NCBI GenBank assembly: GCA_041583135.1 | Contig: JBFHGJ010000045.1 | Span: forward strand, 1-45,508 | Direction of reading: 5' to 3' | Length of the DNA stretch: 45,508 bases | DNA from: JABSOG01 sp041583135 | Lineage (GTDB): Bacteria; Pseudomonadota; Gammaproteobacteria; Enterobacterales; Alteromonadaceae | Shown: piece by piece, positions 16,738-25,116 of the stretch | How the letters are laid out: every line of letters starts with the position of its first letter | How positions within the stretch are numbered: the first letter of the stretch is position 1 | The notes under the pieces: model-generated | The model's input: only the letters and a program-made list of their open reading frames with translations | Database searches by the model: none | What the model was told of the DNA's origin: nothing | Position numbers and translations under genes: made by a program

Positions 16738-17739
16738 CTACAAAAACTCAAGATCATTGGCGTCGTTTTCATAATCGCCCAATAACTCCAGTTCATGGAG
16801 GTATTCAAAACAATTGAGCTGATTGCGGCCATGCTCTTTAGAGTAATACAGCGCTTTATCGGCGTTGCCGAGCAAAGCTGAGGGGAATTTGCCCGGGGTC
16901 ATGTAGGTGAGACCTAGGCTGATGGTGATTTGACCAACTTGAGGGAAGCGATGATCGCTGACCTTGGTGCGAAAACGCTCTAACGTGCGGGTTGCCTGCT
17001 CAAGATTAACGTCTTTGAGCAAAATCGAGAATTCTTCACCACCGAAACGAAACAGTAAGTCGTCATGGCGAAAACACTGCTTCATCAATTGCGCAAGTTG
17101 CAACAACACCTCATCGCCAATGAGGTGACCGTAGGTATCGTTGACCTGCTTAAAGTGGTCAATGTCCATCATCGCCAGACACCAGCGGGGATCTTTGCCG
17201 CTATCGCCTTCGCGACGGGCTTGTGTGCTTGATAAAATATGCTCCATCGCATTGTCGAGCATATAGCGGTTATATAGGCCGGTAAGCGCATCTTGACTGG
17301 AGTGTTGCAGTAAAGCCATTTGATTGGCAAAGATAGTTATTGCAGAGAGCACCACATTGGCGTGTGTGGATGCATAAAAATCAAAGCCGAGATCGACAAT
17401 CAGCGCGCCGAATATTGTGTGTCCATTGAGGATAGGCAATACGATATTGTCGCTTTGGCTTGCGCTACCGGGCTCAATTTCTGCAAATCCGGCCAACTGC
17501 TGCAATTGGTGACCGTCGGCGTCTTTTATCGCTTCGGTTAATTTTTCGGGTCTTGAGCTGACGCGCTCAAAGCGTCGTTCACCGTCGCTACGCAGATCTT
17601 TATTGAGATACAGGCGATAACCGCCGACTTCGATGGTTTCGCAAAGCACCTGTGCAAAGGCTTTTTGCAATGACTCGAAGCTCTTTTGACAGGTCAAACT
17701 GACTAATCTGTCTAAATCCTTTATCTCGCAAGACTGCAT
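16738..17739 (-). CDS. Diguanylate cyclase with GGDEF domain
   Basis: A 333-residue protein. The C-terminal half (about 160-310) is a GGDEF domain: DALTGLYNRYMLD, MMDIDHFKQVNDTYGHLIGDEVL and the active-site loop FRFGGEEFSILL (GGEEF, near residue 230), so it should make cyclic di-GMP. The N-terminal 150 residues look like a GAF-type sensor segment (LPILNGHTIFGALIVDLGFDFYAS). No membrane span is seen, so it is probably cytosolic. The ATG at 17739 is chosen; a GTG three codons upstream (17748) is possible. No RxxD inhibitory site is evident just before GGEEF. Confidence 0.92.
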   Translation of the reverse strand: MQSCEIKDLDRLVSLTCQKSFESLQKAFAQVLCETIEVGGYRLYLNKDLRSDGERRFERVSSRPEKLTEAIKDADGHQLQQLAGFAEIEPGSASQSDNIVLPILNGHTIFGALIVDLGFDFYASTHANVVLSAITIFANQMALLQHSSQDALTGLYNRYMLDNAMEHILSSTQARREGDSGKDPRWCLAMMDIDHFKQVNDTYGHLIGDEVLLQLAQLMKQCFRHDDLLFRFGGEEFSILLKDVNLEQATRTLERFRTKVSDHRFPQVGQITISLGLTYMTPGKFPSALLGNADKALYYSKEHGRNQLNCFEYLHELELLGDYENDANDLEFL

Positions 17740-17805
17740 GTTAAACACTAATACCCGAAATTAAATTTGTCCCAAGTATAAAGGGAATTCACCCAATACA
17801 CTACC

Positions 17806-17830
17806 AAAACGCTCAAACACAATTTGAGCG
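17806..17830 (-). terminator. Probable terminator after dsbD
   Basis: CGCTCAAA-CACAA-TTTGAGCG inverted repeat (17810-17830), followed on the minus strand by TTTTGG, just past the dsbD stop. Confidence 0.55.
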
Positions 17831-17838
17831 ACCTTTAT

Positions 17839-19716
17839 CTAACGCTTGAGCACATAGCTTAAATGTTGTGCAAACGGTTCTGCCTTTACAAAGCCGGTGA
17901 CTCTCAATGTGGTGAGTTCATTGGCATTTTTGTCAAAAAACAACAAAGACGGTAAGCCGCGAATGTCGAAGTTTTCCAACAGCTCAATGTCTATTTGATC
18001 GTTGGCGGTGACATCTGCTCGGACCAATCTGAACTGTGACATCAGCGACTGCACTTTAGGATCGCTAAAGGTATAGGTTTCAAACTCTTTACAAGCGATA
18101 CACCAGTCGGCATATAGGTCTATCATCAATGGCTTGTTTTCGGCTTTGGCGAGTTCGAGTTGTTGTTGTAGGTCGGCGAGCGACTTAATATCAATAAAAC
18201 CATGTTCATCCAAGCTGACATTGGACTGAGTTTGCTTATCCTGCATGCTTTTCGTCGGCGCAAACCAAGTTTGATGAATGGTTAAAACGGCAACGACAAA
18301 CAGACCGATTGTCATAAAGCTGGTGATGGACCTTGTTGTAGCCGACTGGATTGACTGAGCCACCGTATATAAATAGATGCAAAAGACAATCGTCAAGGCA
18401 GCAGCAGCGGTCATGGTGTAGCTAATATCTATAATGCGATCAAGTAGTAATAGTGGCACTGACAGTAATAGGAAGCCAAAAATGTTTTTGATCACATTCA
18501 TCCACTGGCCCGCTTTGGGTAGGAGCTTGCCACCGGATGCGCCTAATAACAGTAATGGAACTCCCATGCCTAAACTGAGCACGTAAAGGGTTACAGTGCC
18601 TAGCACGGCATCGCCGCTTTTTGCAATGTATGCTAAGGCGCCAGCCAAAGGTGCAGAAGTACATGGAGAGGCGATTAATCCTGATAACGCGCCCATAACA
18701 AAGACCCCGGCCAAACTGCCGCCTTTTTGCTTATTGGACAGGTTGGTCAAACGCTGATTCCAGCTGGCGGGCATCTTAAAGTCAATCCAGCCAAACATCG
18801 ATAAGGCCAGTACGACAAACAACAGACTAAAACCAATGAGTACCGATGGTTGCTGAAAGTAGGCCTGAAACTTCATGCCGGCGCTGGCCACTACCAAGCC
18901 CAGTAAAGAATAGGTAAGGGCCATGCCTTGGACATAGATGAATGACAACAGTAAGCCATATTTTGGCGTCATCTTATTCCCTTGTCCGGCGATGATGCTG
19001 GTGATAATGGGATACATTGGGAATAAACAAGGTGTAAATGCCAGTCCGACCCCGAAACCAAAGAACAAGATTAAAGTGACAATAAAGTTGCTGTCTGCCA
19101 GCATTTGAGCCAATCGTGTTTGCTCTGAGACCGGTAGAGGGGCACCGGCATCGGCTGAATCATCGCTGGCTTGTGACACTCCGTCGTCGGCGTCATTTGT
19201 CTGTTTATCTGTGGCAGGACTTTGAGTTTTACCGTCAAGCGCAATTAGCGGCATCAGTTTTTTGGTGGGGGGATAGCAAAGCCCCGCTTCGGCGCAGCCT
19301 TGGTATTTTACTTTTAGCTCGGCGTTGGGACCCACATGGGTAAGTGGCACAACCAAACTGACTTCATTGCGGTAAATCGCGCTGGTACCAAAATATTCGT
19401 CTTCGATGGTTTCACTCGGCGGGTAGGTGATCTCGCCAATGGTTGCATCGACCGTGGCAAACTTAATTTTGTCTCGATACAGATAATAGTTGGGCGCAAT
19501 TGTCCAAGTCAGTATCAGCTCGTCGCCGGTTTGCGCAAAGGTGAATTCGAACGCTTCATCTACCGGTAAGAACTTCGGCTCGTCAGAGAGCACCAGATCG
19601 TCTAAAGAGCTGCTGGGTCCATCTAAAAACGAACCGGCAGCGGTGTGACTGCTATAGCCGGATAAGCCAATAAAAAGCACCAGTAAAGCCAACAACTGAC
19701 TGACAAATTTGGTCAT
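17839..19716 (-). CDS. dsbD: Thiol:disulfide interchange protein DsbD
   Basis: A 625-residue inner-membrane protein that passes electrons from cytosolic thioredoxin to periplasmic thiol proteins. All three domains are visible. After a signal peptide, the periplasmic alpha domain has CAEAGLCYPP (about residues 141-150). The polytopic beta domain has its paired Cys in FTPCLFPMYP and ASPCTSAPLAG. The C-terminal thioredoxin-like gamma domain has DWCIACKEFE. Each domain has its expected Cys pair. It overlaps cutA by 4 bp, the common cutA-dsbD arrangement of gammaproteobacteria. Confidence 0.97.
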   Translation of the reverse strand: MTKFVSQLLALLVLFIGLSGYSSHTAAGSFLDGPSSSLDDLVLSDEPKFLPVDEAFEFTFAQTGDELILTWTIAPNYYLYRDKIKFATVDATIGEITYPPSETIEDEYFGTSAIYRNEVSLVVPLTHVGPNAELKVKYQGCAEAGLCYPPTKKLMPLIALDGKTQSPATDKQTNDADDGVSQASDDSADAGAPLPVSEQTRLAQMLADSNFIVTLILFFGFGVGLAFTPCLFPMYPIITSIIAGQGNKMTPKYGLLLSFIYVQGMALTYSLLGLVVASAGMKFQAYFQQPSVLIGFSLLFVVLALSMFGWIDFKMPASWNQRLTNLSNKQKGGSLAGVFVMGALSGLIASPCTSAPLAGALAYIAKSGDAVLGTVTLYVLSLGMGVPLLLLGASGGKLLPKAGQWMNVIKNIFGFLLLSVPLLLLDRIIDISYTMTAAAALTIVFCIYLYTVAQSIQSATTRSITSFMTIGLFVVAVLTIHQTWFAPTKSMQDKQTQSNVSLDEHGFIDIKSLADLQQQLELAKAENKPLMIDLYADWCIACKEFETYTFSDPKVQSLMSQFRLVRADVTANDQIDIELLENFDIRGLPSLLFFDKNANELTTLRVTGFVKAEPFAQHLSYVLKR

Positions 19717-20036
19717 GATTCAATTACCGTGTCGTTAATCCAAGTTAAATAGCGGTTATCGCCTTTGACAATGTCAGTGGCAATAATCTCCGGGGTGTCA
19801 TAGGGATGAATAGACCGGATCCGCTGGCAAAGTTGTTCAAAAAGCTCGCTTTTGCTTTTGATCAGCATTTGCACTTCAGTATCTCGTGCTATTTTACCCT
19901 GCCAATGATAGACGGAAGTGATGCCGGGGAGTAGGCTGACGCAGGCTGCCAACTTGGCTTCGATCAACTGCGCGGCAATTGCATTGGCTGTTTGTTCATC
20001 GGGACTTGTACAAAACACCAAAATAAACTCAGACAC
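19713..20036 (-). CDS. cutA: Divalent-cation tolerance protein CutA
   Basis: A small trimeric cytosolic protein of about 107 residues. Family landmarks are EFILVFCTSPDEQTAN, LIEAKLAACVSLLPGITSVYHWQGKI, EVQMLIKS and SIHPYDTPEIIA. Often linked to copper tolerance, but its biochemical role is unsettled. The GTG at 20036 gives the family-like N-terminus MSEFILVF; a TTG at 20057 would add seven residues and is also possible. It overlaps dsbD by 4 bp. Confidence 0.92.
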   Translation of the reverse strand: MSEFILVFCTSPDEQTANAIAAQLIEAKLAACVSLLPGITSVYHWQGKIARDTEVQMLIKSKSELFEQLCQRIRSIHPYDTPEIIATDIVKGDNRYLTWINDTVIES

Positions 20037-20172
20037 CTTGATCTCATTAGCTGGCAAAATATGGGGCGCAATCTTAACATTTTCTTAACCCCGATTCACC
20101 CTAAAATCAATGCTTTGTTCATCGATGAGGTGTAACGAAATATTAAACCTTTTTGACCAGCCAAAATGTCAA

Positions 20173-20239
20173 GGTGTCAGACACCGATGGTATTGCCTTT
20201 CTTAAAAATCAATAAGTTGTGGTGTTTGGTGTCAGACAC
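20173..20239. repeat. Repeated palindrome GGTGTCAGACACC
   Basis: GGTGTCAGACACC at 20173-20185 and the near-copy GGTGTCAGACAC at 20228-20239, in the gap between cutA and nhaA. Such TGTCAGACA palindromes occur as dispersed intergenic repeats, often of REP type. Mobility is inferred only. Confidence 0.45.
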
Positions 20240-20290
20240 TTGGTTGGGGAGATGGGCATCCTTGCACAAACTCCCCTGACTTGAAGTCGG

Positions 20291-21517
20291 CTAATGAGAC
20301 TTCAAAGAGTGCGAGGTTTGTTCGGCTTGGTTTTTGTTTTGTTGCTTTTCGGTTTGCTTGGTCAGCCGGGTGATCAGTACGCTGGCTAAAGTGGCTGACG
20401 CCAAAGAGCCAAGCAATACGCCGATTTTTACGCTGTTTTGCAACTGCGCTGAGAGTCCTTCAAACGCGAGGCTACCAATGAACAAACTCATGGTAAAACC
20501 AATACCACATAATATTGATACTGCGTACAGTTGTGTCCAATTGGTCCCTTTGGGCAGTTTGGCAAAACCAAGTTTAATGGTTATCCAACAGGCGCCGAAT
20601 ATGCCGAGCTGTTTGCCGACAAACAAGCCCAAAGCGATACCGATTGTAACCGTGTTGAATATGGCATCAACCGATGCCCCTAGTAGGTGAACGCCGGCAT
20701 TTACAAAGGCAAATAGCGGCAAAATAAAGAAGGTTACCCACGGGTGTAAACCATGCTCTATTTGCTCAAGCATCGATTCTTTGGCCCCTTTGGGCTTGCT
20801 CATCGGAATAAACCAAGCGATGGCAAATCCGGCCAAGGTGGCATGAACGCCGGACTTCAATACCGCCGCCCAAACGACAAACCCGACCAATATGTAGGGG
20901 GCTTTAAGATTGACCTTAAAGTTATTGAGGGCAAACAAAATGGCCAAGCCGACACAGGCGATGGCAATTGATACCTCAGAAAGCTCTTGCGAGTAGAACA
21001 GGGCAATGATCACCACCGCAGCAATATCGTCAAATATGGCAACCGAGAGCAAAAACAGTTTTAATGTCAGCGGCAGGTGCTTGCCAAAGATCACAAATAC
21101 GCCCAAGGCAAAAGCGATGTCGGTGGCAGAAGGGATCGCCCAGCCTGCCATCGCCACCTCATTGCCGCTGTTAAACCAAAGATATATCAGGGCTGGGAAA
21201 ATGATCCCGGCAATGGCCGCAACCAAAGGCAAAACCAATTGTGAGATATCCGACAAGTGGCCTGTGGTCGCTTCGCGTTTTATCTCAAGCCCAACCAAAA
21301 AGAAAAACAAGGCCATCAAGCCATCGTTTACCCACAGCAGTAAAGGTTTGTCGATGGCAAAAGCACCGACTTGGATCAGCACGGGAATATCCAAAATAGA
21401 CCGATAGATACCGGCCATCGGAGAGTTGGCAAATAGCAAAGCCAAAATGGCAGCGCCAAGTAGTAAGAGTCCACCGGCCGCTTCACTACGAAAAAGATAT
21501 TTTACTGAATCAACCAT
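20291..21517 (-). CDS. nhaA: Na+/H+ antiporter NhaA
   Basis: A 408-residue inner-membrane antiporter with about twelve spans, exchanging protons for Na+ in pH and salt homeostasis. Family landmarks are LLLWVNDGLMALFFFLVGLEIKRE, SATDIAFALGVFVIFG and the ion-binding FDDIAAVVIIALFYS with its paired Asp, then GVHATLAGFAIAWFIPM and GIGFTMSLFIGSLAF. The C-terminal tail is hydrophilic. Strongly supports a marine or saline lifestyle but is widespread. Starts at ATG 21517. Confidence 0.97.
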   Translation of the reverse strand: MVDSVKYLFRSEAAGGLLLLGAAILALLFANSPMAGIYRSILDIPVLIQVGAFAIDKPLLLWVNDGLMALFFFLVGLEIKREATTGHLSDISQLVLPLVAAIAGIIFPALIYLWFNSGNEVAMAGWAIPSATDIAFALGVFVIFGKHLPLTLKLFLLSVAIFDDIAAVVIIALFYSQELSEVSIAIACVGLAILFALNNFKVNLKAPYILVGFVVWAAVLKSGVHATLAGFAIAWFIPMSKPKGAKESMLEQIEHGLHPWVTFFILPLFAFVNAGVHLLGASVDAIFNTVTIGIALGLFVGKQLGIFGACWITIKLGFAKLPKGTNWTQLYAVSILCGIGFTMSLFIGSLAFEGLSAQLQNSVKIGVLLGSLASATLASVLITRLTKQTEKQQNKNQAEQTSHSLKSH

Positions 21518-21552
21518 ACATCACCCTCCAGGCGTTTTTACATTGATCAAGA

Positions 21553-21576
21553 GCCGACATCTAAAAAGATGTCGGC
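21553..21576. terminator. Hairpin between the Rap1a-like gene and nhaA
   Basis: GCCGACATCT-AAAA-AGATGTCGGC, a perfect 10-bp stem past the stop of the 21607-22074 gene. It lacks a good T tract on the minus strand, so it may be a weak terminator or a regulatory hairpin for nhaA. Confidence 0.5.
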
Positions 21577-21606
21577 CACAGCATGAATTGAAGTTAGCGA
21601 GAACGA

Positions 21607-22074
21607 CTATTGGTCGCAGCGAAAGTGAGTCAACAACGACTCATAGACGAGATATTTGGCGTAACTGGTGTCATTGCTGCCGCTGTTGTCCACGACATGT
21701 TGAGCGATGGTGTTGACTATCTTTTGCAGGTCGTTGACGTCATCAAAGCACAATTGACTTGGACGCTGCCTTGGGGCGTAGTTCAGGCGATTTTGCACGC
21801 GCGTGCTGACGGCACGACTGTCAAAGTCTGATGGCTGCTCCTGCCGGTGTATTTGTAACGAGTTATTGTACTTGTCCGCAATGATAAGGCCGTCTACAAA
21901 ACCTTTAATATATCGCTGACATTCTAGGTCACTGGCATAGTATTTATCGCCGCTTGACATATTTTGACACAAAGACCGAAGATCTTCGGCACTGAGTTTT
22001 TCGATCCCATTGCTGTTAAAACTGCTTAGCATCAATAGGATAGCTGTCATGATTGATGACAATTTAGTTCCCAT
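21607..22074 (-). CDS. Secreted Rap1a/Tai-like domain protein
   Basis: A 155-residue protein with an N-terminal hydrophobic signal (MGTKLSSIMTAILLMLSSFN). The mature part has the spaced Cys and motif pattern of the Rap1a/Tai immunity-like family: LRSLCQNM, LECQRYIKGFVDGLIIA, LCFDDVNDLQKIVNTIAQHV and HFRC. Some family members neutralise type VI amidase effectors in the periplasm, but many Rap1a-domain proteins have no partner. No effector or secretion gene is nearby, so an immunity role is not supported by context. Starts at ATG 22074. Confidence 0.6.
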   Translation of the reverse strand: MGTKLSSIMTAILLMLSSFNSNGIEKLSAEDLRSLCQNMSSGDKYYASDLECQRYIKGFVDGLIIADKYNNSLQIHRQEQPSDFDSRAVSTRVQNRLNYAPRQRPSQLCFDDVNDLQKIVNTIAQHVVDNSGSNDTSYAKYLVYESLLTHFRCDQ

Positions 22075-22143
22075 GAGTGGCTCCTTCTGGATCAGTTAAA
22101 AAAGGGTCTCAGTGACATAACATGTCACAATCATTTTATTTAA

Positions 22144-22185
22144 GATAATATATATTATTGCTATATTGTATTTATAAACATAAAT
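22144..22185. promoter_or_regulatory. LysR operator/promoter, copy 1
   Basis: An AT-rich block ending in the palindrome ATTTATAAACATAAAT (22170-22185), placed 17 bp before the LysR start. The same block, inverted, precedes the transporter operon (23210-23253). The dyad ATTTAT-N4-ATAAAT contains a LysR-type T-N11-A match, which suits autoregulation. Confidence 0.6.
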
Positions 22186-22202
22186 GATACGGGCGATTCA
22201 AC

Positions 22203-23171
22203 ATGGCATTACCTCATTCGCGATTTCACGCCAGGCTCGGCACCTTTCGCCAACTGGAGATCTTTGTCAAATTTGCCGAAACCGGCAGCATCAGCCAAAC
22301 GGCAGAAGCGTTACACTTGGCACAACCGTCAGTCTCTATACAGCTGAAAAAACTGTCAGAAAATTTAGACATTCCGCTGGTGGAAACCATCGGCAAAAAA
22401 CTTTACCTGACCGACGCTGGCACCGAGCTTTATCATGCCTCTTTAGAGATCTTCGACACTGTGTTTCGGCTCGAAAGTCGCCTAGCGAGCCTTTCGGGTA
22501 TGCAGGCCGGTTTGTTGAAGTTGGCGGTGGTAACCACCTCTAAGTATTTCTTCCCCCATATTTTAGGTCCTTTTTGCCGGCTGTATCCGGCCATTGACGT
22601 CACTTTTAATATTCAAAAGCGCGGCGATATCATCAATCGATTGCGAGAGAACCTCGATGACTGCTATGTGTTTAGCTTCCCGCCGCAAGATATGGACATC
22701 GAAACCATTCGTTTTCTCAGCAATCCCTTGGTGGTGATAGCGCCCATCGACCATCCGCTGGCAAAAGAAAAAAACATTCCTTTTTCGCGGCTGGAGGATG
22801 AAAACTTTATTATGCGCGAGCCGGGTTCTGGTACCCGTCATGCGATTGAGCGTTTTTTATTGGAAACCGGATATCGCATCACAGAGAAAATGACCATCGA
22901 GAGTAATGAGGCGGTAAAACATTCCGTTATGGCAGGGTTGGGGATCTCCATTTTGTCCGTACACTCATTAGGTTATGACGGCGCGCAGCAATATTGTATT
23001 TTGGATGTCGAAGGCTTTCCGATGCGCCATCATTGGTATGTGGTCTATTTAAGAAACAAAAAACTCTCAGACATTTCACGAACATTTTTGAAGTTTCTAC
23101 AACAAGATGGCACTGAGATCACCAATAATCTGCTGATCGGCACCCCAGCAGAAAAGTATATGAACTTATAA
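22203..23171 (+). CDS. LysR-family transcriptional regulator (CbbR/CmpR-like)
   Basis: A 322-residue regulator. The winged helix-turn-helix is at about 15-75 (TFRQLEIFVKFAETGSISQT then AEALHLAQPSVSIQLKKLSE), followed by a linker helix and a periplasmic-binding-like effector domain (LLKLAVVTTSKYFFPHILGPF, PLVVIAPIDHPLA, MREPGSGTRHAIERF, MAGLGISILS). The effector domain resembles CbbR/CmpR proteins that sense carbon status. That fits the adjacent bicarbonate transporter, with matching operator-like sequences before both genes. The effector molecule is unknown. Confidence 0.9.
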   Translation: MALPHSRFHARLGTFRQLEIFVKFAETGSISQTAEALHLAQPSVSIQLKKLSENLDIPLVETIGKKLYLTDAGTELYHASLEIFDTVFRLESRLASLSGMQAGLLKLAVVTTSKYFFPHILGPFCRLYPAIDVTFNIQKRGDIINRLRENLDDCYVFSFPPQDMDIETIRFLSNPLVVIAPIDHPLAKEKNIPFSRLEDENFIMREPGSGTRHAIERFLLETGYRITEKMTIESNEAVKHSVMAGLGISILSVHSLGYDGAQQYCILDVEGFPMRHHWYVVYLRNKKLSDISRTFLKFLQQDGTEITNNLLIGTPAEKYMNL

Positions 23172-23209
23172 TCGTTTGAACATCAGTTACGCAGATAATA
23201 AGTAGATGT

Positions 23210-23253
23210 ATTTATGTTTATAAATAATAAATCCCAAAAATATATATTATTAT
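23210..23253. promoter_or_regulatory. LysR operator/promoter, inverted copy 2
   Basis: Contains ATTTATGTTTATAAAT, the exact reverse complement of the palindrome before the LysR gene, followed by an AT-rich block that also mirrors copy 1. It lies about 70-110 bp before the first gene of the transporter operon and is probably where the LysR protein acts. Confidence 0.6.
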
Positions 23254-23322
23254 CTATGCTTTGATTTTGTCACAATAGCCTCGATTTTATCCAAATTCGT
23301 TTAACCAAGAGGAGATAAAACC

Positions 23323-23544
23323 GTGGCTATTGAGCATAGACAGCTACTCTTTAGTTTTCTTTCCGGGCTGTGTATTTTTTTGGCCGGACTCACCGCACAA
23401 CTGATCACTCCGGCATTTTTGCCCCTTGCCCTAATCGGTGGCGCCATCAGTGTGATGTCCTTGTATACCGCTGTCAAACTCTATCGTCGCAACAAATCAT
23501 CATCCGTAAGTGGCCGCTTAGAGGAGCCGGTAGATGCTGTTTGA
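23323..23544 (+). CDS. Small two-span membrane protein coupled to SbtA
   Basis: A 73-residue protein starting at GTG 23323 with a strong AGAGGAG ribosome site (23308-23314). Two hydrophobic spans are visible (FSFLSGLCIFLAGLTAQLI and FLPLALIGGAISVMSLYTAV), followed by a basic segment (KLYRRNKSS). It overlaps sbtA by 11 bp, so the two are translationally coupled. I recognise no family. Position suggests an accessory subunit or modulator of the transporter, in place of the soluble PII-like SbtB of cyanobacteria; this is inference. Confidence 0.7.
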   Translation: MAIEHRQLLFSFLSGLCIFLAGLTAQLITPAFLPLALIGGAISVMSLYTAVKLYRRNKSSSVSGRLEEPVDAV

Positions 23545-24475
23545 TGCAGTGGTATTGTTCTTTTTCTTAGGGGTCGTTATTCATCTGAGTGGCGCCAAAT
23601 TTCGCCTGCCAGAGAGCCTTTATCAGTTTTTAAGTATCTTCCTAATGGTCGCCATTGGGCTAAAAGGCGGTATCGCGTTGTCGAAGCACTTCGACTGGGC
23701 ACTGGTAGTGGTGACGATTGCGGTGATGGTGTTGGGTGTACTGTTGCCGATCATTGCCTACCCACTTATCCGTTATGCCGGCGGCTTTAAACAGCAAGAC
23801 TCAGCTTCCATCGCTGCTCACTACGGTTCGGTCAGCGTCGCAACATTCGCCGTCGCCATTGCATTGCTTGAAAGTCAAAACATCGCCTACGAAGCCTATT
23901 TCCCAGTGTTTGTGGTGGTGCTGGAATTTCCGGCGATTATCGTTGCGATGTATTTGTGCAAGAACACCGAAAATAGCCGCTCTATCGGCTCATTTGTTAA
24001 AGAAGTCGGCTCGCATCAGAGCATTTTGCTGATGCTCGGCAGTTTGCTTATCGGCTTGAGTGCCGGTGAGAGTAGCGACAAGCTTATGCCGTTCTTCAAA
24101 GACATGTTTCACGGCATTTTAGCGCTGTTTTTACTGGAGATGGGCATCGTTTCGGCGATGCAGATCAAAAAGCTCAAGCAAAACGGCCTGTTTTTGATAT
24201 CACTGGCGTGTTTTCTACCGATTTTAAATGGCCTCATCGGTGCCGGTTGGGCAATGATGCTTGGTTTTTCCGCCGGTGGGATCTTCTTAATGGTGGTTTT
24301 GGCCGCCAGCGCCTCATACATCGCAGTGCCGGTGGCCATGCGGTCGATGTTGCCTAAGGCCAATCATGGCCTTGGCCTAACGGCCTCATTGGGGATAACT
24401 TTTCCGTTCAATATCATGGCTGGTCTACCGGTGTATTGGGGTTTAGCTCAGTGGCTAAGCGTTTCGCCGCCATAA
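23534..24475 (+). CDS. sbtA: SbtA-type Na+-dependent bicarbonate transporter
   Basis: A 313-residue polytopic membrane protein with about ten spans in two repeated halves. It resembles the SbtA family (Na+-dependent high-affinity bicarbonate symporters of cyanobacteria): LPESLYQFLSIFLMVAIGLKGG near the start, AAHYGSVSVATFAVAIALLE in the middle, and AASASYIAVPVAMRSMLPKA then GLTASLGITFPFN in the second half. Paired A-x-S-x-S/YGSVS motifs are the expected substrate-binding half-helices. The ATG at 23534 overlaps the small gene before it. Heterotroph homologues are poorly studied, so the substrate is probable rather than certain. Confidence 0.85.
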   Translation: MLFDAVVLFFFLGVVIHLSGAKFRLPESLYQFLSIFLMVAIGLKGGIALSKHFDWALVVVTIAVMVLGVLLPIIAYPLIRYAGGFKQQDSASIAAHYGSVSVATFAVAIALLESQNIAYEAYFPVFVVVLEFPAIIVAMYLCKNTENSRSIGSFVKEVGSHQSILLMLGSLLIGLSAGESSDKLMPFFKDMFHGILALFLLEMGIVSAMQIKKLKQNGLFLISLACFLPILNGLIGAGWAMMLGFSAGGIFLMVVLAASASYIAVPVAMRSMLPKANHGLGLTASLGITFPFNIMAGLPVYWGLAQWLSVSPP

Positions 24476-24639
24476 ATATTGAGACCACAGCCTCACACTG
24501 CGTGGCGATGAATATCTAAACGTAGTTGGCGGCTCAGTCGATAGGACGTATGGATGGGGTTATACAGGGGGCGCAACACAATTTAGTCGCTACAAATAGA
24601 TTAAAGCATTTTTCAATTAGTTAACTAGGAGCAAAACCA

Positions 24640-25116
24640 GTGCAAACCATCGTGAGTATTATCATGGGTTCAAAATCAGATTGGCCAACCATGGAAGAAG
24701 CCACCAAATGTTTAGATGCCATGGGTATCGGCTATGAAACCAAAGTGGTATCGGCTCACCGTACGCCAGATAGGCTGTATGAGTTTGCAAAAAATGCCCA
24801 CGCGCGCGGCATCAAAGTGATTATTGCCGGCGCTGGTGGCGCAGCCCATTTACCCGGCATGTGCGCGGCAATGACTGAGCTTCCCGTTATTGCGGTGCCT
24901 ATCGAATCAAAAACTCTTAAAGGTGTTGATAGCTTGTTGTCAATCGTTCAAATGCCTAGAGGGGTATGTGTTGCAACCCAAGCAATCGGCGCGCCAGGTG
25001 CGTTCAACGCTGGCTTGATGGCCTCGCAGATCATTGCACTGCAAGACTCTCAGGTTCGTGAAGCACTTGTTTCGTGGCGAGCGCAACAAACTGACAGTGT
25101 CGCGGAGGCAATATGA
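24640..25116 (+). CDS. purE: N5-carboxyaminoimidazole ribonucleotide mutase
   Basis: A 158-residue class I PurE converting N5-CAIR to CAIR in purine synthesis. Landmarks are SIIMGSKSDWPTMEEA, VVSAHRTPDRLYEFA and IIAGAGGAAHLPGMCAA. Translation starts at GTG 24640 after AGGAGC. It overlaps purK by 4 bp (ATGA at 25113). Cytosolic octamer in the family. Confidence 0.97.
   Translation: MQTIVSIIMGSKSDWPTMEEATKCLDAMGIGYETKVVSAHRTPDRLYEFAKNAHARGIKVIIAGAGGAAHLPGMCAAMTELPVIAVPIESKTLKGVDSLLSIVQMPRGVCVATQAIGAPGAFNAGLMASQIIALQDSQVREALVSWRAQQTDSVAEAI

Noticed and set aside
16544..16774. 76-codon plus-strand frame upstream of aroQ
   Set aside because: No ribosome site or family features, and it runs antisense into the end of the diguanylate cyclase gene.
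1..24475. A Calvin-cycle or carbon-fixation island linking prkB and sbtA
   Set aside because: No RuBisCO or carboxysome genes are present, the two loci are over 20 kb apart, and PrkB-type proteins are common in heterotrophs.
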